Of a stretch of 64,000 bases of DNA, positions 16,319 through 25,717 are shown one piece after another. The stretch comes from Pseudoduganella rivuli (lineage in GTDB: Bacteria > Pseudomonadota > Gammaproteobacteria > Burkholderiales > Burkholderiaceae_D). The stretch is taken from NCBI RefSeq assembly GCF_009674485.1, contig NZ_WKJJ01000008.1, forward strand, positions 186,001 through 250,000. The letters run 5' to 3'. Both the position numbers and the translations under genes were made by a program. Below the pieces are notes generated by a model. It was not told the origin of the DNA and ran no database searches. It saw only the letters and a list, made by a program, of their open reading frames with translations. The first letter of the stretch is position 1. The number at the start of each line of letters is the position of its first letter.

Positions 16319-18277
16319 TTACGCGGCAATCTTCCCGTGCTGCACCTTCGGGAATTTCAAGCTGTAGTGCAACCCCATCCCCGGCGCGCTGACGACTTTG
16401 ACGGTGCCGCCCAGCGCCCCCGTCACCAGGTTGTACAGAATATGCGCGCCCAGTCCGCTGCCGCCTGAACCGCGCTTGGTCGTGAAGAACGGGTCGAACA
16501 GTTGCGCCAACGTCGTCTGGTCCATGCCGATGCCGTCGTCGCTGTAATCGAACAGCACGTGCTCGCCATCAATGCGGCCACGGATCTTGATGGTGCCTTC
16601 CTGCCCGTCGCCGTAACCGTGCACCAGCGAATTGACCACCATGTTGGTGATGATTTGCGACACCGCGCCGGGGAAACTCTCCATCTGGATATCCGCCGGC
16701 ACGTCGACGTCGACCACGATGGGCTTGCCCTTGAGCTTGGGCTGCAAGGACAGCAGCACTTCATCGAGGTATTTGCGCAGGTTGAACGAACGCACGCTGT
16801 CGGACGACTGATCGACGGCCACCTGCTTGAAGCTGCGCACCAGCGCAGCGGCGCGCTGCGTGTTGGTGGTCATGATGCGCAGCGACTGGTCGATGATGTC
16901 GAAGAACTGGTTCAAGCCTTCTTCGTCCAAGGTGCCGGCCGCCAGGTCTTCACGCGTGAGTTTCAGTTCCTGCACCAGGTGGCTGGTGGCGGTCACGCAA
17001 ATGCCCAGCGGCGTATTGATTTCATGCGCGACGCCCGCCACCAGCCGGCCCAGCGACGCCAGCTTTTCCTGCCGCACCAGTTCCGACTGCGCTTCCTGCA
17101 ACTGGTGCAGCGCATTGTTCAGCGACACGTTTTGCTCTTCCAGCGTTTCCTTGGCCAGGCGGATGGCGCGCTCGTTTTGCAGGCGCGAAATCGCCACCGC
17201 CACGTGATTCGCCATGAAAGCCAGGATGTCGAGGTCCGACTGGCCGTAGATCACGCTGTCGTCATAGCTCTGCACGATCAGCACGCCATACGCGTAATCG
17301 TTCAGCAGCATCGGGGCGCCCATCCAGCTGGCGATTTCCTCATTGCCCAGCGGGTGGTCGATTTCGCCCTTTTCCAATAGTTCGCGGTAACTGTCGCGGT
17401 CCAGCAGGCACGGCTTGCGCTGCTTGAGGATGTACGAACTCATGCCGACGCCGTACTGGAAGCGCTTGACAGGCGCATCCGCATCCTTTTCATCGATGAA
17501 ATACGGGATCGTGATTTCATTGCTGCTGGGCTGGTACAGCGCGATGAGGAAATTGCGCGCCGTGACCACTTCGCTGATCGCTTCGTGTAACTGGCCCCAG
17601 ATGGTGTCGGTATCCCAGGCGCCGGCCGACAGGCTGGCGATTTCATACAGCGCGCGCTGCAAGCTTTCCGCGCGGCGGCGTTCCGCCACTTCGAATTCCA
17701 GCGCGGCCGTACGTTCGTGCACCGCGCGTTCCAGCCGGTCCATGCTCTGCAAGCCTTGCAGTGCGCTGGATACGTAATTGGCGATCAGCGAAAACAGCGC
17801 CTCGTCTTCCTCGCTGAACGTGTGTTCCTTGTCATAACTCTGGATCACGATGGCGCCCAACGCCTGGTGGTTCTGGTCCATCAGCGGGAAGCCCATCCAG
17901 TGCTCGGCCGTGGTGCCCCAGCCCCACTTGTTGCCATCCTGCTCGTGCTGGTTATGCTCTTCCGCCGTCATGATCAGCGGCTGGCGGTTCAGGATCACCC
18001 ACGCGGTGGGCGACTGGTCCGGTGACGCCAGCGTAACCAGTTCGCCGCGCCCCGGCGCTTCGTCCAGCTCATCGACAAAATAGACAAACCGCACGGCATT
18101 GGGCTTGCCGTCCAGGTCGCTCAGCGCCACATAAAAATTGGCCGCATACATGATACGGCCCAGCGCCGCGTGAACGGCTTGCAGGAATTCTGCGATATCG
18201 GTGCATGTGCTCGACTTTTGCCCGATTTCGAGCAACATGCTTTGTACGGCTTCCAGGCGGCTGAGGCGGCTTTCCAT
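16319..18277 (-). CDS. Soluble GAF-GAF sensor histidine kinase
   Basis: A 652-residue kinase without membrane helices. Two GAF domains (about 20-190 and 215-375) share repeated blocks, NKWGWGTTAEHWMGFPLMDQ in the first and LGNEEIASWMGAPMLLNDY in the second, showing internal duplication. A short coiled coil leads to the H-box LVAGVAHEINTPLG (His near 420). The HATPase domain contains NMVVNSLVHGYG, DDGIGMD and GSGGSGLGAHI. GAF pairs usually sense small ligands or redox state. No response regulator is adjacent, so the partner is unknown. AGGA eight bases upstream supports the ATG. Confidence 0.9.
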   Translation of the reverse strand: MESRLSRLEAVQSMLLEIGQKSSTCTDIAEFLQAVHAALGRIMYAANFYVALSDLDGKPNAVRFVYFVDELDEAPGRGELVTLASPDQSPTAWVILNRQPLIMTAEEHNQHEQDGNKWGWGTTAEHWMGFPLMDQNHQALGAIVIQSYDKEHTFSEEDEALFSLIANYVSSALQGLQSMDRLERAVHERTAALEFEVAERRRAESLQRALYEIASLSAGAWDTDTIWGQLHEAISEVVTARNFLIALYQPSSNEITIPYFIDEKDADAPVKRFQYGVGMSSYILKQRKPCLLDRDSYRELLEKGEIDHPLGNEEIASWMGAPMLLNDYAYGVLIVQSYDDSVIYGQSDLDILAFMANHVAVAISRLQNERAIRLAKETLEEQNVSLNNALHQLQEAQSELVRQEKLASLGRLVAGVAHEINTPLGICVTATSHLVQELKLTREDLAAGTLDEEGLNQFFDIIDQSLRIMTTNTQRAAALVRSFKQVAVDQSSDSVRSFNLRKYLDEVLLSLQPKLKGKPIVVDVDVPADIQMESFPGAVSQIITNMVVNSLVHGYGDGQEGTIKIRGRIDGEHVLFDYSDDGIGMDQTTLAQLFDPFFTTKRGSGGSGLGAHILYNLVTGALGGTVKVVSAPGMGLHYSLKFPKVQHGKIAA

Positions 18278-18376
18278 CTATGTTTTCCTATTGGGCAAAA
18301 TGCGCATAGGAAATACTAGCAGGCGGGCCCTGTCCAGACCAGCGGATTGCGCCTGGGATGCAACAACCCGCGCCGA

Positions 18377-18871
18377 TTATGGCTTGCGGTAGCCGGATTC
18401 CATCCACGCAGTCGCACTGGCCACAGTCAGCTTGAAATTCGGCGCCACCCGCACTTGCGCCTGTTCTTCGCCATACGGGTCGAATGCGGTCAAGGTCGCA
18501 TACGGATCGTCTTCATCCGCAGTAATATCGAGATTGACCGTGATATAGGCGGCGCCTTCCGTATGCACGCGCACGCTCTTGTGCAATTGCGCGTGCAATT
18601 GCTGCTCGTGGCGGCGGATCACTTCGCTGGCGGTTTTCACCAGCGTATTGAAGGCATTGATATCGAGCGGCTTCGGATTTTTCTTGTCGCGCCCCATGGT
18701 CCATGGCCCCACCAGCGCGGGTTCCGGTTCGCCATCCTTGATCATGGCCACGGCCCAGCCTTCATCTTCCTCGTTCTTGATGACCCTGGCGGTCCAGCCA
18801 TTGCCCTGCCAAACGCGGTCTTCCTGCACCAGCGCTTCTTCGTCTGCGAATTCCATCAATTCTTCTGTCAT
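18377..18871 (-). CDS. Conserved hypothetical protein behind a LexA-like box
   Basis: A 164-residue acidic soluble protein of unknown family. It has a hydrophilic start (MTEELMEFADEEALVQED), a tryptophan-containing strand region GWTARVIKNEEDEGWAVAMI, a long helix LVKTASEVIRRHEQQLHAQL and a C-terminal strand region. No signal peptide, membrane helix or catalytic motif is seen. A strong promoter with perfect TATAAT and an overlapping CTG-N10-CAG palindrome precedes it, suggesting repression by LexA. The start at 18871 is preferred over 18901 because the latter lies on the operator. Confidence 0.65.
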   Translation of the reverse strand: MTEELMEFADEEALVQEDRVWQGNGWTARVIKNEEDEGWAVAMIKDGEPEPALVGPWTMGRDKKNPKPLDINAFNTLVKTASEVIRRHEQQLHAQLHKSVRVHTEGAAYITVNLDITADEDDPYATLTAFDPYGEEQAQVRVAPNFKLTVASATAWMESGYRKP

Positions 18872-18900
18872 AGCGGCCCCAGCGTAAGTGTTTTCAAACA

Positions 18901-18933
18901 CTGTGATTATATACAGTTATTTTTATCAGGCAA
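18901..18933 (-). promoter_or_regulatory. Promoter with LexA-like box
   Basis: On the minus strand TTGCCT (18928-18933) and TATAAT (18906-18911) are 16 bases apart. The -10 lies inside CTGTATATAATCACAG (18901-18916), which fits the CTG-N10-CAG LexA box with an AT-alternating centre. It stands 30 bases before the start codon of the 164-residue protein. Confidence 0.55.
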
Positions 18934-18935
18934 AT

Positions 18936-18963
18936 AAAAAGCCCGCTATGGAAGCGGGCTTTT
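18936..18963 (-). terminator. Rho-independent terminator of the 79-residue gene
   Basis: An 11-bp stem, AAAAGCCCGCT paired with AGCGGGCTTTT, around a 6-base loop. Read on the minus strand it is followed by TTTTTATTT, 34 bases after the stop codon of the proline-rich small gene. Confidence 0.8.
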
Positions 18964-18997
18964 CAAGTTTGCTGGCCAGAACCAGCCGGCGCTTACA

Positions 18998-19237
18998 TCA
19001 GAGACGGCACGCTGGCGGGGGCGGCGGCGCTATAGGCGGCCCCAGCGGCGTGCGGCGCGGATCGATCGCCGGCTCCGGCATATGGTAGGTGTACGGGTTG
19101 ATGATGATCGGCGGAATGCTTGGCGGTGCAGACGGCGGGCCCTTGGGTCCACCTGAACACTGTGCGCTGCGCTGGCGCATTTCACTGCCGAATCCCGAGG
19201 ATATCGATTGACCCTCGCTAATTTCAAGCCATGCCAT
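18998..19237 (-). CDS. Small proline-rich protein, 79 residues, unknown
   Basis: A short gene with every mark of a real transcription unit: TTGAAA/TATACT promoter, GGAGG five bases before the ATG, and a strong terminator after the stop. The product starts MAWLEISEGQSISSGF, then turns proline-rich: SGGPKGPPSAPPSIPPI, INPYTYHMPEPAIDP and finally PPIAPPPPPACRL. There is no signal peptide or membrane helix. The proline-rich half is probably disordered or forms a polyproline helix. Two cysteines lie at about 31 and three from the end. I do not recognise the family. A secreted, peptide-precursor or surface-interaction role would be a guess. Confidence 0.65.
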   Translation of the reverse strand: MAWLEISEGQSISSGFGSEMRQRSAQCSGGPKGPPSAPPSIPPIIINPYTYHMPEPAIDPRRTPLGPPIAPPPPPACRL

Positions 19238-19266
19238 ATTGCCCTCCATGTGCAGGTGAGGTAGTC

Positions 19267-19294
19267 AGTATAGGTAATCATGCCTTTATTTCAA
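19267..19294 (-). promoter_or_regulatory. Sigma-70 promoter of the 79-residue gene
   Basis: On the minus strand TTGAAA (19289-19294) and TATACT (19267-19272), each 5 of 6 to consensus, are separated by 16 bases, 30 bases before the start codon. Confidence 0.6.
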
Positions 19295-19470
19295 GGTAAA
19301 ACTGCCTATATTTTCAGCAAGCTGCGCCGCGCGTACCGCCTGTCGGCGCAAGCGCCCCATTTATCCCGTCATTTCCACCGTTTATCGCACGCTTGTGGTG
19401 GCGCAAAAGCGCGAAGCGTACAGTTTCACCATACCAACCAGCAACACCACACCACAACGAGGGAACCAAA

Positions 19471-19851
19471 ATGAAAAAGCTCTTTGCCATCGCCATCATT
19501 GCCATCCTGGCTATTTGCGCATGGAATTCGATCGACACCAATGACATGATCGTCAACATCGATGGCGAAGAAGTGCACGGCCCGCTGGGCGCCTTGCTGG
19601 GCCTGGTCTTCGGCGGCCTGGGCCTGGTGATTGCCGCGATCGCCATCACGTGCGCGGCGATCTTCGTCGGCTTCCTGTTTGCCGGCCTGGGCGTGTTGAT
19701 GGTGGTGGGCCTGGCGCTGGCCGGTATCATCGTGGCGGCCGTGATCGCCCCATTCACGCTGCCGCTGCTGATCCCCGCCGCCATCGTCTGGTACGTCATG
19801 TCGCGCAACCGCAAACACCGCGAAAAAGCGGCTTTCGAACACGCGGTATAA
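19471..19851 (+). CDS. Small multi-helix inner membrane protein
   Basis: A 126-residue protein with an N-terminal hydrophobic segment (KKLFAIAIIAILAICAW), a short hydrophilic loop with TNDMIVNIDGEEVHGP, then two or three long hydrophobic segments rich in Gly, Ala and Ile, ending in a basic RNRKHREK tail that should lie in the cytoplasm. No family is recognised. GAGGGAACCAAA before the ATG is a good ribosome binding site. A terminator hairpin follows within the convergent cyclase gene. Confidence 0.75.
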   Translation: MKKLFAIAIIAILAICAWNSIDTNDMIVNIDGEEVHGPLGALLGLVFGGLGLVIAAIAITCAAIFVGFLFAGLGVLMVVGLALAGIIVAAVIAPFTLPLLIPAAIVWYVMSRNRKHREKAAFEHAV

Positions 19852-19873
19852 CACGCGGTAGTAACAACCCGAA

Positions 19874-22800
19874 TCAATTAGCCGGAGGCGCCACCGCTTC
19901 CGGTTTTTCCTTTCCGGCCGGCTCATTTCCCTCGCCGGCCAGTTCCACCCGGTTCCGCCCTCCCCGCTTCGCCCGGTACAGCGCCTTGTCGGCGCGGATC
20001 AGCGCGGCATCGCCGCCCGGATCGCGCGCATGCATGGCCGCGATGCCGATGCTGACCGTGACCGCCAGCACGTGGCCATCGATTTCCAGCGGCGTGCTGC
20101 CGATGCGCTGGCGCAGCCGCTCGGCAAACGCCAGGGCGGCGGGCACGTCCGCCCCCGGCAGCAGCACGGCGAATTCTTCGCCGCCCACGCGGCCCAGCAT
20201 GTCGATCTTGCGCTGGCATTCACGCATTTGCACGGCAAGGTGGCGCAGCACCGCATCCCCCGCCGCGTGGCCATATTCATCGTTGACGCGCTTGAAGTGG
20301 TCGATGTCGAGCATCAGCACGGCGGCCCGCCCGCCCCGCACGCCGACGTCGCGCTGCAGGCGGGCCTGTTCGTCTTCCAGGCGGGCCATGAATTCGCGCC
20401 GGTTCGGCAAGCCGGTGAGAAAGTCGGTAGTCGCCAGCAACAGCAATTCATCGTTCATGCGCTTGCGTTCCGTGATGTCGACCGTCGACACGATGACGAA
20501 GTCCAGGTTGTGCGTATGGCCCGGCATCACCAGCAAGGTCAGCTCGTTCTGGCGTGTCGCGCCATCGAGCCGCTGGAACGTGCTTTCGCAGGAAAACAGG
20601 TGCGCGCCCTGCAGCAGCGCGGCCAGCGCGCGGGCAAAGGCCGGCATGGCGGACGCGTGGAAATTCTGCGCCAGCGACAACGCCGACAAATCCTTGCTGC
20701 CCGGCGCCGCGCCCACCTGCGCCAGCGCCGCGGCATTGACGTCGACGATACGCACCATGGCTGCCATGCGCGCGAGCTGGCTGGGATTGTTTTGCAGGTA
20801 CAGCGGCACATCTTCCACGCCGGATTGCTGCAATTCCTGCAGCGCGCCATGCACTGCCGACCAGTCCTGTTCCCACAGCGCGACCGGCGCGTTGTCGTAC
20901 AGACTGCGGAAGCGCGCTTCGCCGGCACGCAAGGCGACACCGGCCTGCGCCTGTTCGATCGCGATCCCGGCCAGCCGCGACGCCTGTTCGATCAACGCCA
21001 GGTGCGCCACGCTGGGCCGCTGCGGCTCGCGCTGGAAAATCGCAAACGTGCCGAGGATCTTGCCGGTGGCGCTGCGGATCGGTTCAGACCAGCATGACTT
21101 CAGGCCCGCGCGGGCCGACAAATCCCGGTACTGGCGCCACAACGGGTTGGATCCCATGTCTTCCACGATGACCCGTTCGCCCGTCATGACGGCCTGGCCA
21201 CAGCAGCCTTCGCCCATGTCCACGTAATGGCCGTGCAGCGCGGCGTTGAAAAACGCGGGCAGGCTGGGCGCCGCGCCCACCAGCAGGCGGCGGCCATCCT
21301 CGTCCAGCAACAGCAACGCGCACAGCATGCCGGGATTGTCCGCTTCCACGCCCTGCACCACGCTTTGCAGCACCGACGCCAAAGGCGCGCCGGTGGCCAG
21401 CAATTCCAGCACGTGGCGGCGCATTTGTTCGCGCCTTTCGCCATGAGTGCGCTCGGTGATGTCACGGAAGGACCACAGCCGCACCGATTCGCTACCGAGG
21501 AAAATGCCGCGCGTGTATTGCTCCAGCACGCGGCCATCCTTCAGGTGCAACTGGGCGCGCTGTTCTTCATTCGACGCCAGCATGCGTTTGACCGCTTCAT
21601 CGAACACGGGCGGGTACACCAGTTGCGCCGACATGTGCCGCATCAGGGTGGCGCCGTCCTCCTGCCAGTCCAGCTGTTCCGGCAAGTTCCACAATTCGCG
21701 GAAGCGCCGGTTCGAATTGAGGATGGCGCCACGGAAGTCGTCCACCAGGATGCCATCCACGGTGGAATCGAGAATGCTGCGCAAGACTTGCTGGCTGCGC
21801 TGCGAACTCTCCGCCATGGCCACGATATTGGCCTGGCCTTGCGCCAGTTCATCCGCCAGTTCCCTTGCCTGCGCCAGCGCGGCGCGCGACTTGCGCCGGC
21901 TGTGCGCCAGCAGCCAGGCCAGTGCCGCCAGCACGGCGCTCAGCACCACACCCGACACGCCGATCAGCTGCATCCGGCCATCGCGCTCGGCGCCGGCGGC
22001 GCTGCCCGGGATACCACCGATACGGATGGTCCAGCGGTGGCCCGCGATGCTGATCTTCTGCACCGTGCGGCGCACGCGCGCTCCGGGCACATCGGCCACG
22101 CTGTCATACATGCGGTTAGCCGCATCGACGTCGTCACCATCGTAAATTTCCACGTCCAGGCTGGCCGCCCCTTCGCCGCCGATGCCGGCCATCACATCGG
22201 CCATGCGGAACGGCGAATACACCCAGCCGGCAATGGCGGCCCGGCGCTGTTGCAACGTCGCGTGCGGCGCGCCGTTGCGGTAGACCGGCAACACCACCAG
22301 GAAACCAGCCGGGCCGCGCTCCGACGTTTCCTGCACCAGCGTGATCTTGCCCGACATGGCGGGCATGCCGGTATCCCGCGCCAGCTCCAGCGAGGCGCGG
22401 CGCACGGGTTCCGACAGCGCGTCATAGCCGAATGCGCGCAAGTTCCGCCCTTCGAATGGCTCCAGGTACACGATGGGCGCATATTGCGGCCGCTCGCCCG
22501 CGGGGCGTATCGTATAGTCGGGGAATCCTTCGCTGCGCACGGTGGCAATGTGCACGCTGCGCTGGCCGCCATCGACCAGGCGGATATAGCCGATCCCCTG
22601 GATGCCGGGGAAGTGTTCGTTCAACCCCTGGCCAGTGACATAGCTGTGGAATTCGTCGCGGCTCACATATTCGGAACTCGCATATAAACCCTGTGCGCCA
22701 TACAAAACCTGCACATAGGTTTGCATGCGCTGCGCGATATTGTTGACCAGTTCGTGGACGCGGTAATTGAAGTCGGCCTGGTTGTCCCGTTCCGCATCGG

Positions 22801-22930
22801 CGCCGGCGTTGTCCCACACCCACCACGTGGCGCCGAGACACACAGCCAGAACCAGCCCCGACGTCAAGGCGGGGCTGAGCAAATCCTGCGGCAGCCGGCG
22901 TTGTTTGGGCCGGGAAGTAGGCTCGTCCAT
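19874..22930 (-). CDS. CHASE-PAS-GAF-GGDEF diguanylate cyclase
   Basis: A 1018-residue membrane cyclase. A first helix (ALTSGLVLAVCLGATWWVW) and a second near residue 335 flank a periplasmic CHASE domain with the family's FPGIQGIGYI. The cytoplasm carries a PAS domain (ILDSTVDGILVDDF), a GAF domain (about 505-660, MGEGCCGQAVMTGERVIVED), a second PAS-like region and the C-terminal GGDEF. The active site is GGEEF (near 917) with an RKID inhibitory site five residues before it, so it should be an active, feedback-controlled cyclase. There is no EAL domain. The start at 22930 is chosen just before the first helix; the frame extends 40 codons upstream without support. Confidence 0.9.
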   Translation of the reverse strand: MDEPTSRPKQRRLPQDLLSPALTSGLVLAVCLGATWWVWDNAGADAERDNQADFNYRVHELVNNIAQRMQTYVQVLYGAQGLYASSEYVSRDEFHSYVTGQGLNEHFPGIQGIGYIRLVDGGQRSVHIATVRSEGFPDYTIRPAGERPQYAPIVYLEPFEGRNLRAFGYDALSEPVRRASLELARDTGMPAMSGKITLVQETSERGPAGFLVVLPVYRNGAPHATLQQRRAAIAGWVYSPFRMADVMAGIGGEGAASLDVEIYDGDDVDAANRMYDSVADVPGARVRRTVQKISIAGHRWTIRIGGIPGSAAGAERDGRMQLIGVSGVVLSAVLAALAWLLAHSRRKSRAALAQARELADELAQGQANIVAMAESSQRSQQVLRSILDSTVDGILVDDFRGAILNSNRRFRELWNLPEQLDWQEDGATLMRHMSAQLVYPPVFDEAVKRMLASNEEQRAQLHLKDGRVLEQYTRGIFLGSESVRLWSFRDITERTHGERREQMRRHVLELLATGAPLASVLQSVVQGVEADNPGMLCALLLLDEDGRRLLVGAAPSLPAFFNAALHGHYVDMGEGCCGQAVMTGERVIVEDMGSNPLWRQYRDLSARAGLKSCWSEPIRSATGKILGTFAIFQREPQRPSVAHLALIEQASRLAGIAIEQAQAGVALRAGEARFRSLYDNAPVALWEQDWSAVHGALQELQQSGVEDVPLYLQNNPSQLARMAAMVRIVDVNAAALAQVGAAPGSKDLSALSLAQNFHASAMPAFARALAALLQGAHLFSCESTFQRLDGATRQNELTLLVMPGHTHNLDFVIVSTVDITERKRMNDELLLLATTDFLTGLPNRREFMARLEDEQARLQRDVGVRGGRAAVLMLDIDHFKRVNDEYGHAAGDAVLRHLAVQMRECQRKIDMLGRVGGEEFAVLLPGADVPAALAFAERLRQRIGSTPLEIDGHVLAVTVSIGIAAMHARDPGGDAALIRADKALYRAKRGGRNRVELAGEGNEPAGKEKPEAVAPPAN
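19882..19908 (+). terminator. Terminator hairpin inside the convergent cyclase gene
   Basis: CCGGAGGCG and CGCTTCCGG form a 9-bp stem with one mismatch, then TTTTT. It serves the plus-strand membrane-protein gene (stop 30 bases earlier) but lies inside the last codons of the convergent cyclase gene. Confidence 0.55.
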
Positions 22931-23083
22931 TGTTTCCACGCAGCGAGGGGAAAACGGAAACATCTCCTCGATAGTACGTGACGCAGCCAGTGCAGGCAAC
23001 GATAGTTTGTGGCTTATCGGCAATAACCACCACGGTATTGCCAATGACAATCGGGCATGGTTTCCCGATTGTCAGGCGCAGTC

Positions 23084-23797
23084 TTACAGGGTTCCCTTAC
23101 CGGCGGCAAACTGCGCATAGCCGCGCGCGCGCAGTTCGCAGGCGGGGCAGGTTCCACATCCGTAACCCCAGTCGTGCAGTGCCCCTCGCTCACCGAGGTA
23201 GCAGGTGTGCGTGCCGGCACGGATCAGGTCGACCAGCCCCTGGCCACCCAGTTGCTGCGCCAGCGTCCACGTCTGCGCCTTGTCCAGCCACATCAGCGGC
23301 GTTTCCAGTTTCAGGCGGGTCGCCATGCCCAGGTTCAGCGCCACTTGCAGCGCCTTCATCGTATCGTCGCGGCAATCCGGATAACCGGAGAAATCCGTTT
23401 CGCACATGCCGCCCACCAGCACGTTCAAGCCCCGGCGGTAGGCCAGGGTGGCGGCCGTCATCATGAACATCAGGTTACGGCCCGGAACGAACGTGTTCGG
23501 CAAGCCGTTTTCCTGCATGACGATTTCTATGTCTGCCGTCATGGCCGTGTGCGACAACTGGGAAATCAGGCCCAGGTCGATCATGTGGTCGTCGCCCAGG
23601 CGCGCCGCCCATTCCGGCTTGTGCGCGCGCATCTGCGCCAGCAATTGCGGACGCACTTCCAGTTCGATGGCATGGCGCTGGCCATAATCGAAGCCAATGG
23701 TTTCCACGCGTCCGTAACGCTCCAGCGCCCAGGCCAGGCAAGTGGTGGAATCCTGGCCGCCGCTGAATAACACCAGCGCCGCGTCAGTAGCAGTCAT
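23084..23797 (-). CDS. queC: 7-cyano-7-deazaguanine synthase QueC
   Basis: A 237-residue enzyme converting 7-carboxy-7-deazaguanine to preQ0 with ATP and ammonia, in queuosine biosynthesis. It shows the PP-loop [28 protein letters not shown], the [11 protein letters not shown] block and [20 protein letters not shown]. The zinc-binding cysteines lie in HTCYLGERG and [13 protein letters not shown]. Length is typical. AAGGA seven bases before the ATG at 23797 fixes the start. It is divergent from tamA. No preQ1 riboswitch is seen in its leader. Confidence 0.96.
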   Translation of the reverse strand: MTATDAALVLFSGGQDSTTCLAWALERYGRVETIGFDYGQRHAIELEVRPQLLAQMRAHKPEWAARLGDDHMIDLGLISQLSHTAMTADIEIVMQENGLPNTFVPGRNLMFMMTAATLAYRRGLNVLVGGMCETDFSGYPDCRDDTMKALQVALNLGMATRLKLETPLMWLDKAQTWTLAQQLGGQGLVDLIRAGTHTCYLGERGALHDWGYGCGTCPACELRARGYAQFAAGKGTL

Positions 23798-23887
23798 AAT
23801 TAGTCCTTTATAAATCTTAGTCGAACGCCATCCAGGCAGGCGATCCGGTAACATGACCGGTGACCCATCGAGGCAGGATCACGAATT

Positions 23888-25717
23888 TTGGCACAACTCT
23901 CCATGACGGGCCATCGCGCCCCCGCTATATTGATCGCGCTGGCCGCCACGGCTGCCGCCGGCCTGCCCTTGCACGCGCTGGCGGAACAGGGATTTCAATA
24001 CACGGTGCGCATTGCCGCGCCCGGCAAACTGGACGACCTGCTGCGGGAAAACCTCGACGTGGTGCGCTTCCGCGGCAATGCCCGCATGGACCGCGAACAG
24101 TTGCAGCGCATGGTGCGCGCCGCACCGGAACAGGTGAAGACGCTGGTCGCGACGGAGGGCTATTTCAGTCCCGTGGTCAGCGCCCGCATCGACGACGGCG
24201 GCGAACCGGTGGTCGTCATCGACGTGCAGCCGGGTGAGCCGGTGCGCGTCGACAGCGTGGACATCGTGCTGGAAGGATTTGCGCCGAATCCGCAATCGCC
24301 GTTCGACACGGCGGCATTGAAGGCGTCGTGGACGTTGCCGAAGGGCGACGTGTTCCGCCAGGAAGACTGGGAAAAGGCCAAGCGCGCGCTGTTGCGCCAA
24401 GTGGTGCAGACGCGCTACCCGCGCGCCGTGCTGACGGAAACGGAAGCGGCCGTCGACCCGGAGCGCCATGCGGCCACCCTGCGCATCGTGCTCGACAGCG
24501 GCCCGGAGTTGCGTTTCGGCGAACTGCGGGTGGAAGGCTTGAAGCGCTACCCGGCCTCCATCGTCGCCAACCTGAACCAGATCAAGCCGGGCGATTACTA
24601 CAGCGAAGCGGCGCTGCAGGCGTACCAGACGCGCCTGCAGGACACCGGCTATTTCGCCAGCGTGGAAGTCAGCGCCGACCTGTCCGCCGTGCTGGACGAA
24701 CAAATCGAGGCGGGCAAGGAGCAACAGGCGGGCGCGCCATCGCCAGCGGTGGCGACGACGGCGGCGCCACCCGTGCTGCCGCTGCTGGTGCGCGTGGTGG
24801 AAAACAAGCGCCGCAATGTCAGCGCCGGCCTGGGTTACAGCACCAACACGGGCAACCGGGCCCAGATTAACTACGATGACCTGGTGATCCACGGCTTGAA
24901 AATGAAGTCGGCGCTGACGCTGGAGACGAAAAAGCAGACCGCCAAGGCGGACTTTTACTTCCCCACCACGGCGGACGGCTACAACGACAGCTTCGGCGCG
25001 GCGTACGTGCGCAGCGATATCGAAGGCGAAGACACCCACACGTTTTCCATCACGGCCCGCCGCGCGTGGGGCACGCCGCTGCTGGAACGCAGCATCGCGG
25101 CGGAATTACTGACGGAACGCAAGGACGTGGACGGGTCCAAGGGCCGGCGCAGCACCAGTCTGCCCCTCACCTATTCCGTCACGCGCCGCAAGGTCGACAA
25201 CCTGCTGTTCCCCACCAAGGGCCATGTGCTGAACTGGCAGTTGGGCGGCGCCCTGCTGGCGGAAGAACCGTTTGCCCGCGCCAGCGTCAAGGGCTTGTTT
25301 TACTTCCCGCTCGACGCGAAAAACATGGTGCTGCTGCGGGGCGAAGCGGGCGCCGTGCTGTCGAAACAAAAGGACGGGATACCGGCCACCTACCTGTTCC
25401 GCGCGGGCGGAGACCAGTCGGTGCGCGGGTATGCGTACCAGGAACTGGGCGTGGACGAAGGCACGGCCACCGTCGGCGGCCGCTACCTGGCCACGGCCAG
25501 CGCGGAGTACCAGTACTGGCTGCGGCCGGCGTGGGGCGCGGCCGTGTTTTATGACGCGGGCAATGCGGCCGACCAGTTGTCGGGACTGCATCCGAAATCC
25601 GGCTATGGCGTTGGCGTACGCTGGAAAAGCCCGGTCGGTCCGCTCAATGTCGATGCCGCCTATGGCCACGCCGTGAAAAAAGTACGGCTGCACTTCTCGC
25701 TGGGGATTTCGTTCTGA
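23888..25717 (+). CDS. tamA: Outer-membrane translocation/assembly protein TamA
   Basis: A 609-residue Omp85-family protein. A signal peptide (ILIALAATAAAGLPLHALA) is followed by three POTRA-like domains (about 30-265), for instance FRGNARMDREQLQRMV and FGELRVEGLKRYPASIV, and a C-terminal 16-strand barrel with the conserved FRAGGDQSVRGYAYQELG motif. TamA works with TamB to insert autotransporters and other proteins, and to move phospholipids, at the outer membrane. The likely start is a TTG at 23888 with AGGA nine bases upstream; the ATG at 23903 has no ribosome binding site. Its stop overlaps the tamB start by one base. Confidence 0.93.
   Translation: MAQLSMTGHRAPAILIALAATAAAGLPLHALAEQGFQYTVRIAAPGKLDDLLRENLDVVRFRGNARMDREQLQRMVRAAPEQVKTLVATEGYFSPVVSARIDDGGEPVVVIDVQPGEPVRVDSVDIVLEGFAPNPQSPFDTAALKASWTLPKGDVFRQEDWEKAKRALLRQVVQTRYPRAVLTETEAAVDPERHAATLRIVLDSGPELRFGELRVEGLKRYPASIVANLNQIKPGDYYSEAALQAYQTRLQDTGYFASVEVSADLSAVLDEQIEAGKEQQAGAPSPAVATTAAPPVLPLLVRVVENKRRNVSAGLGYSTNTGNRAQINYDDLVIHGLKMKSALTLETKKQTAKADFYFPTTADGYNDSFGAAYVRSDIEGEDTHTFSITARRAWGTPLLERSIAAELLTERKDVDGSKGRRSTSLPLTYSVTRRKVDNLLFPTKGHVLNWQLGGALLAEEPFARASVKGLFYFPLDAKNMVLLRGEAGAVLSKQKDGIPATYLFRAGGDQSVRGYAYQELGVDEGTATVGGRYLATASAEYQYWLRPAWGAAVFYDAGNAADQLSGLHPKSGYGVGVRWKSPVGPLNVDAAYGHAVKKVRLHFSLGISF

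Noticed and set aside
19280..19474. 64-codon plus-strand frame upstream of the small membrane-protein gene
   Set aside because: No ribosome binding site, and its start overlaps the divergent promoter of the 79-residue gene; composition is not protein-like.
23798..23887. preQ1 riboswitch before queC
   Set aside because: The leader lacks the compact stem-loop and the A-rich tail with the conserved CTAxAAAAAACTA-type pairing.
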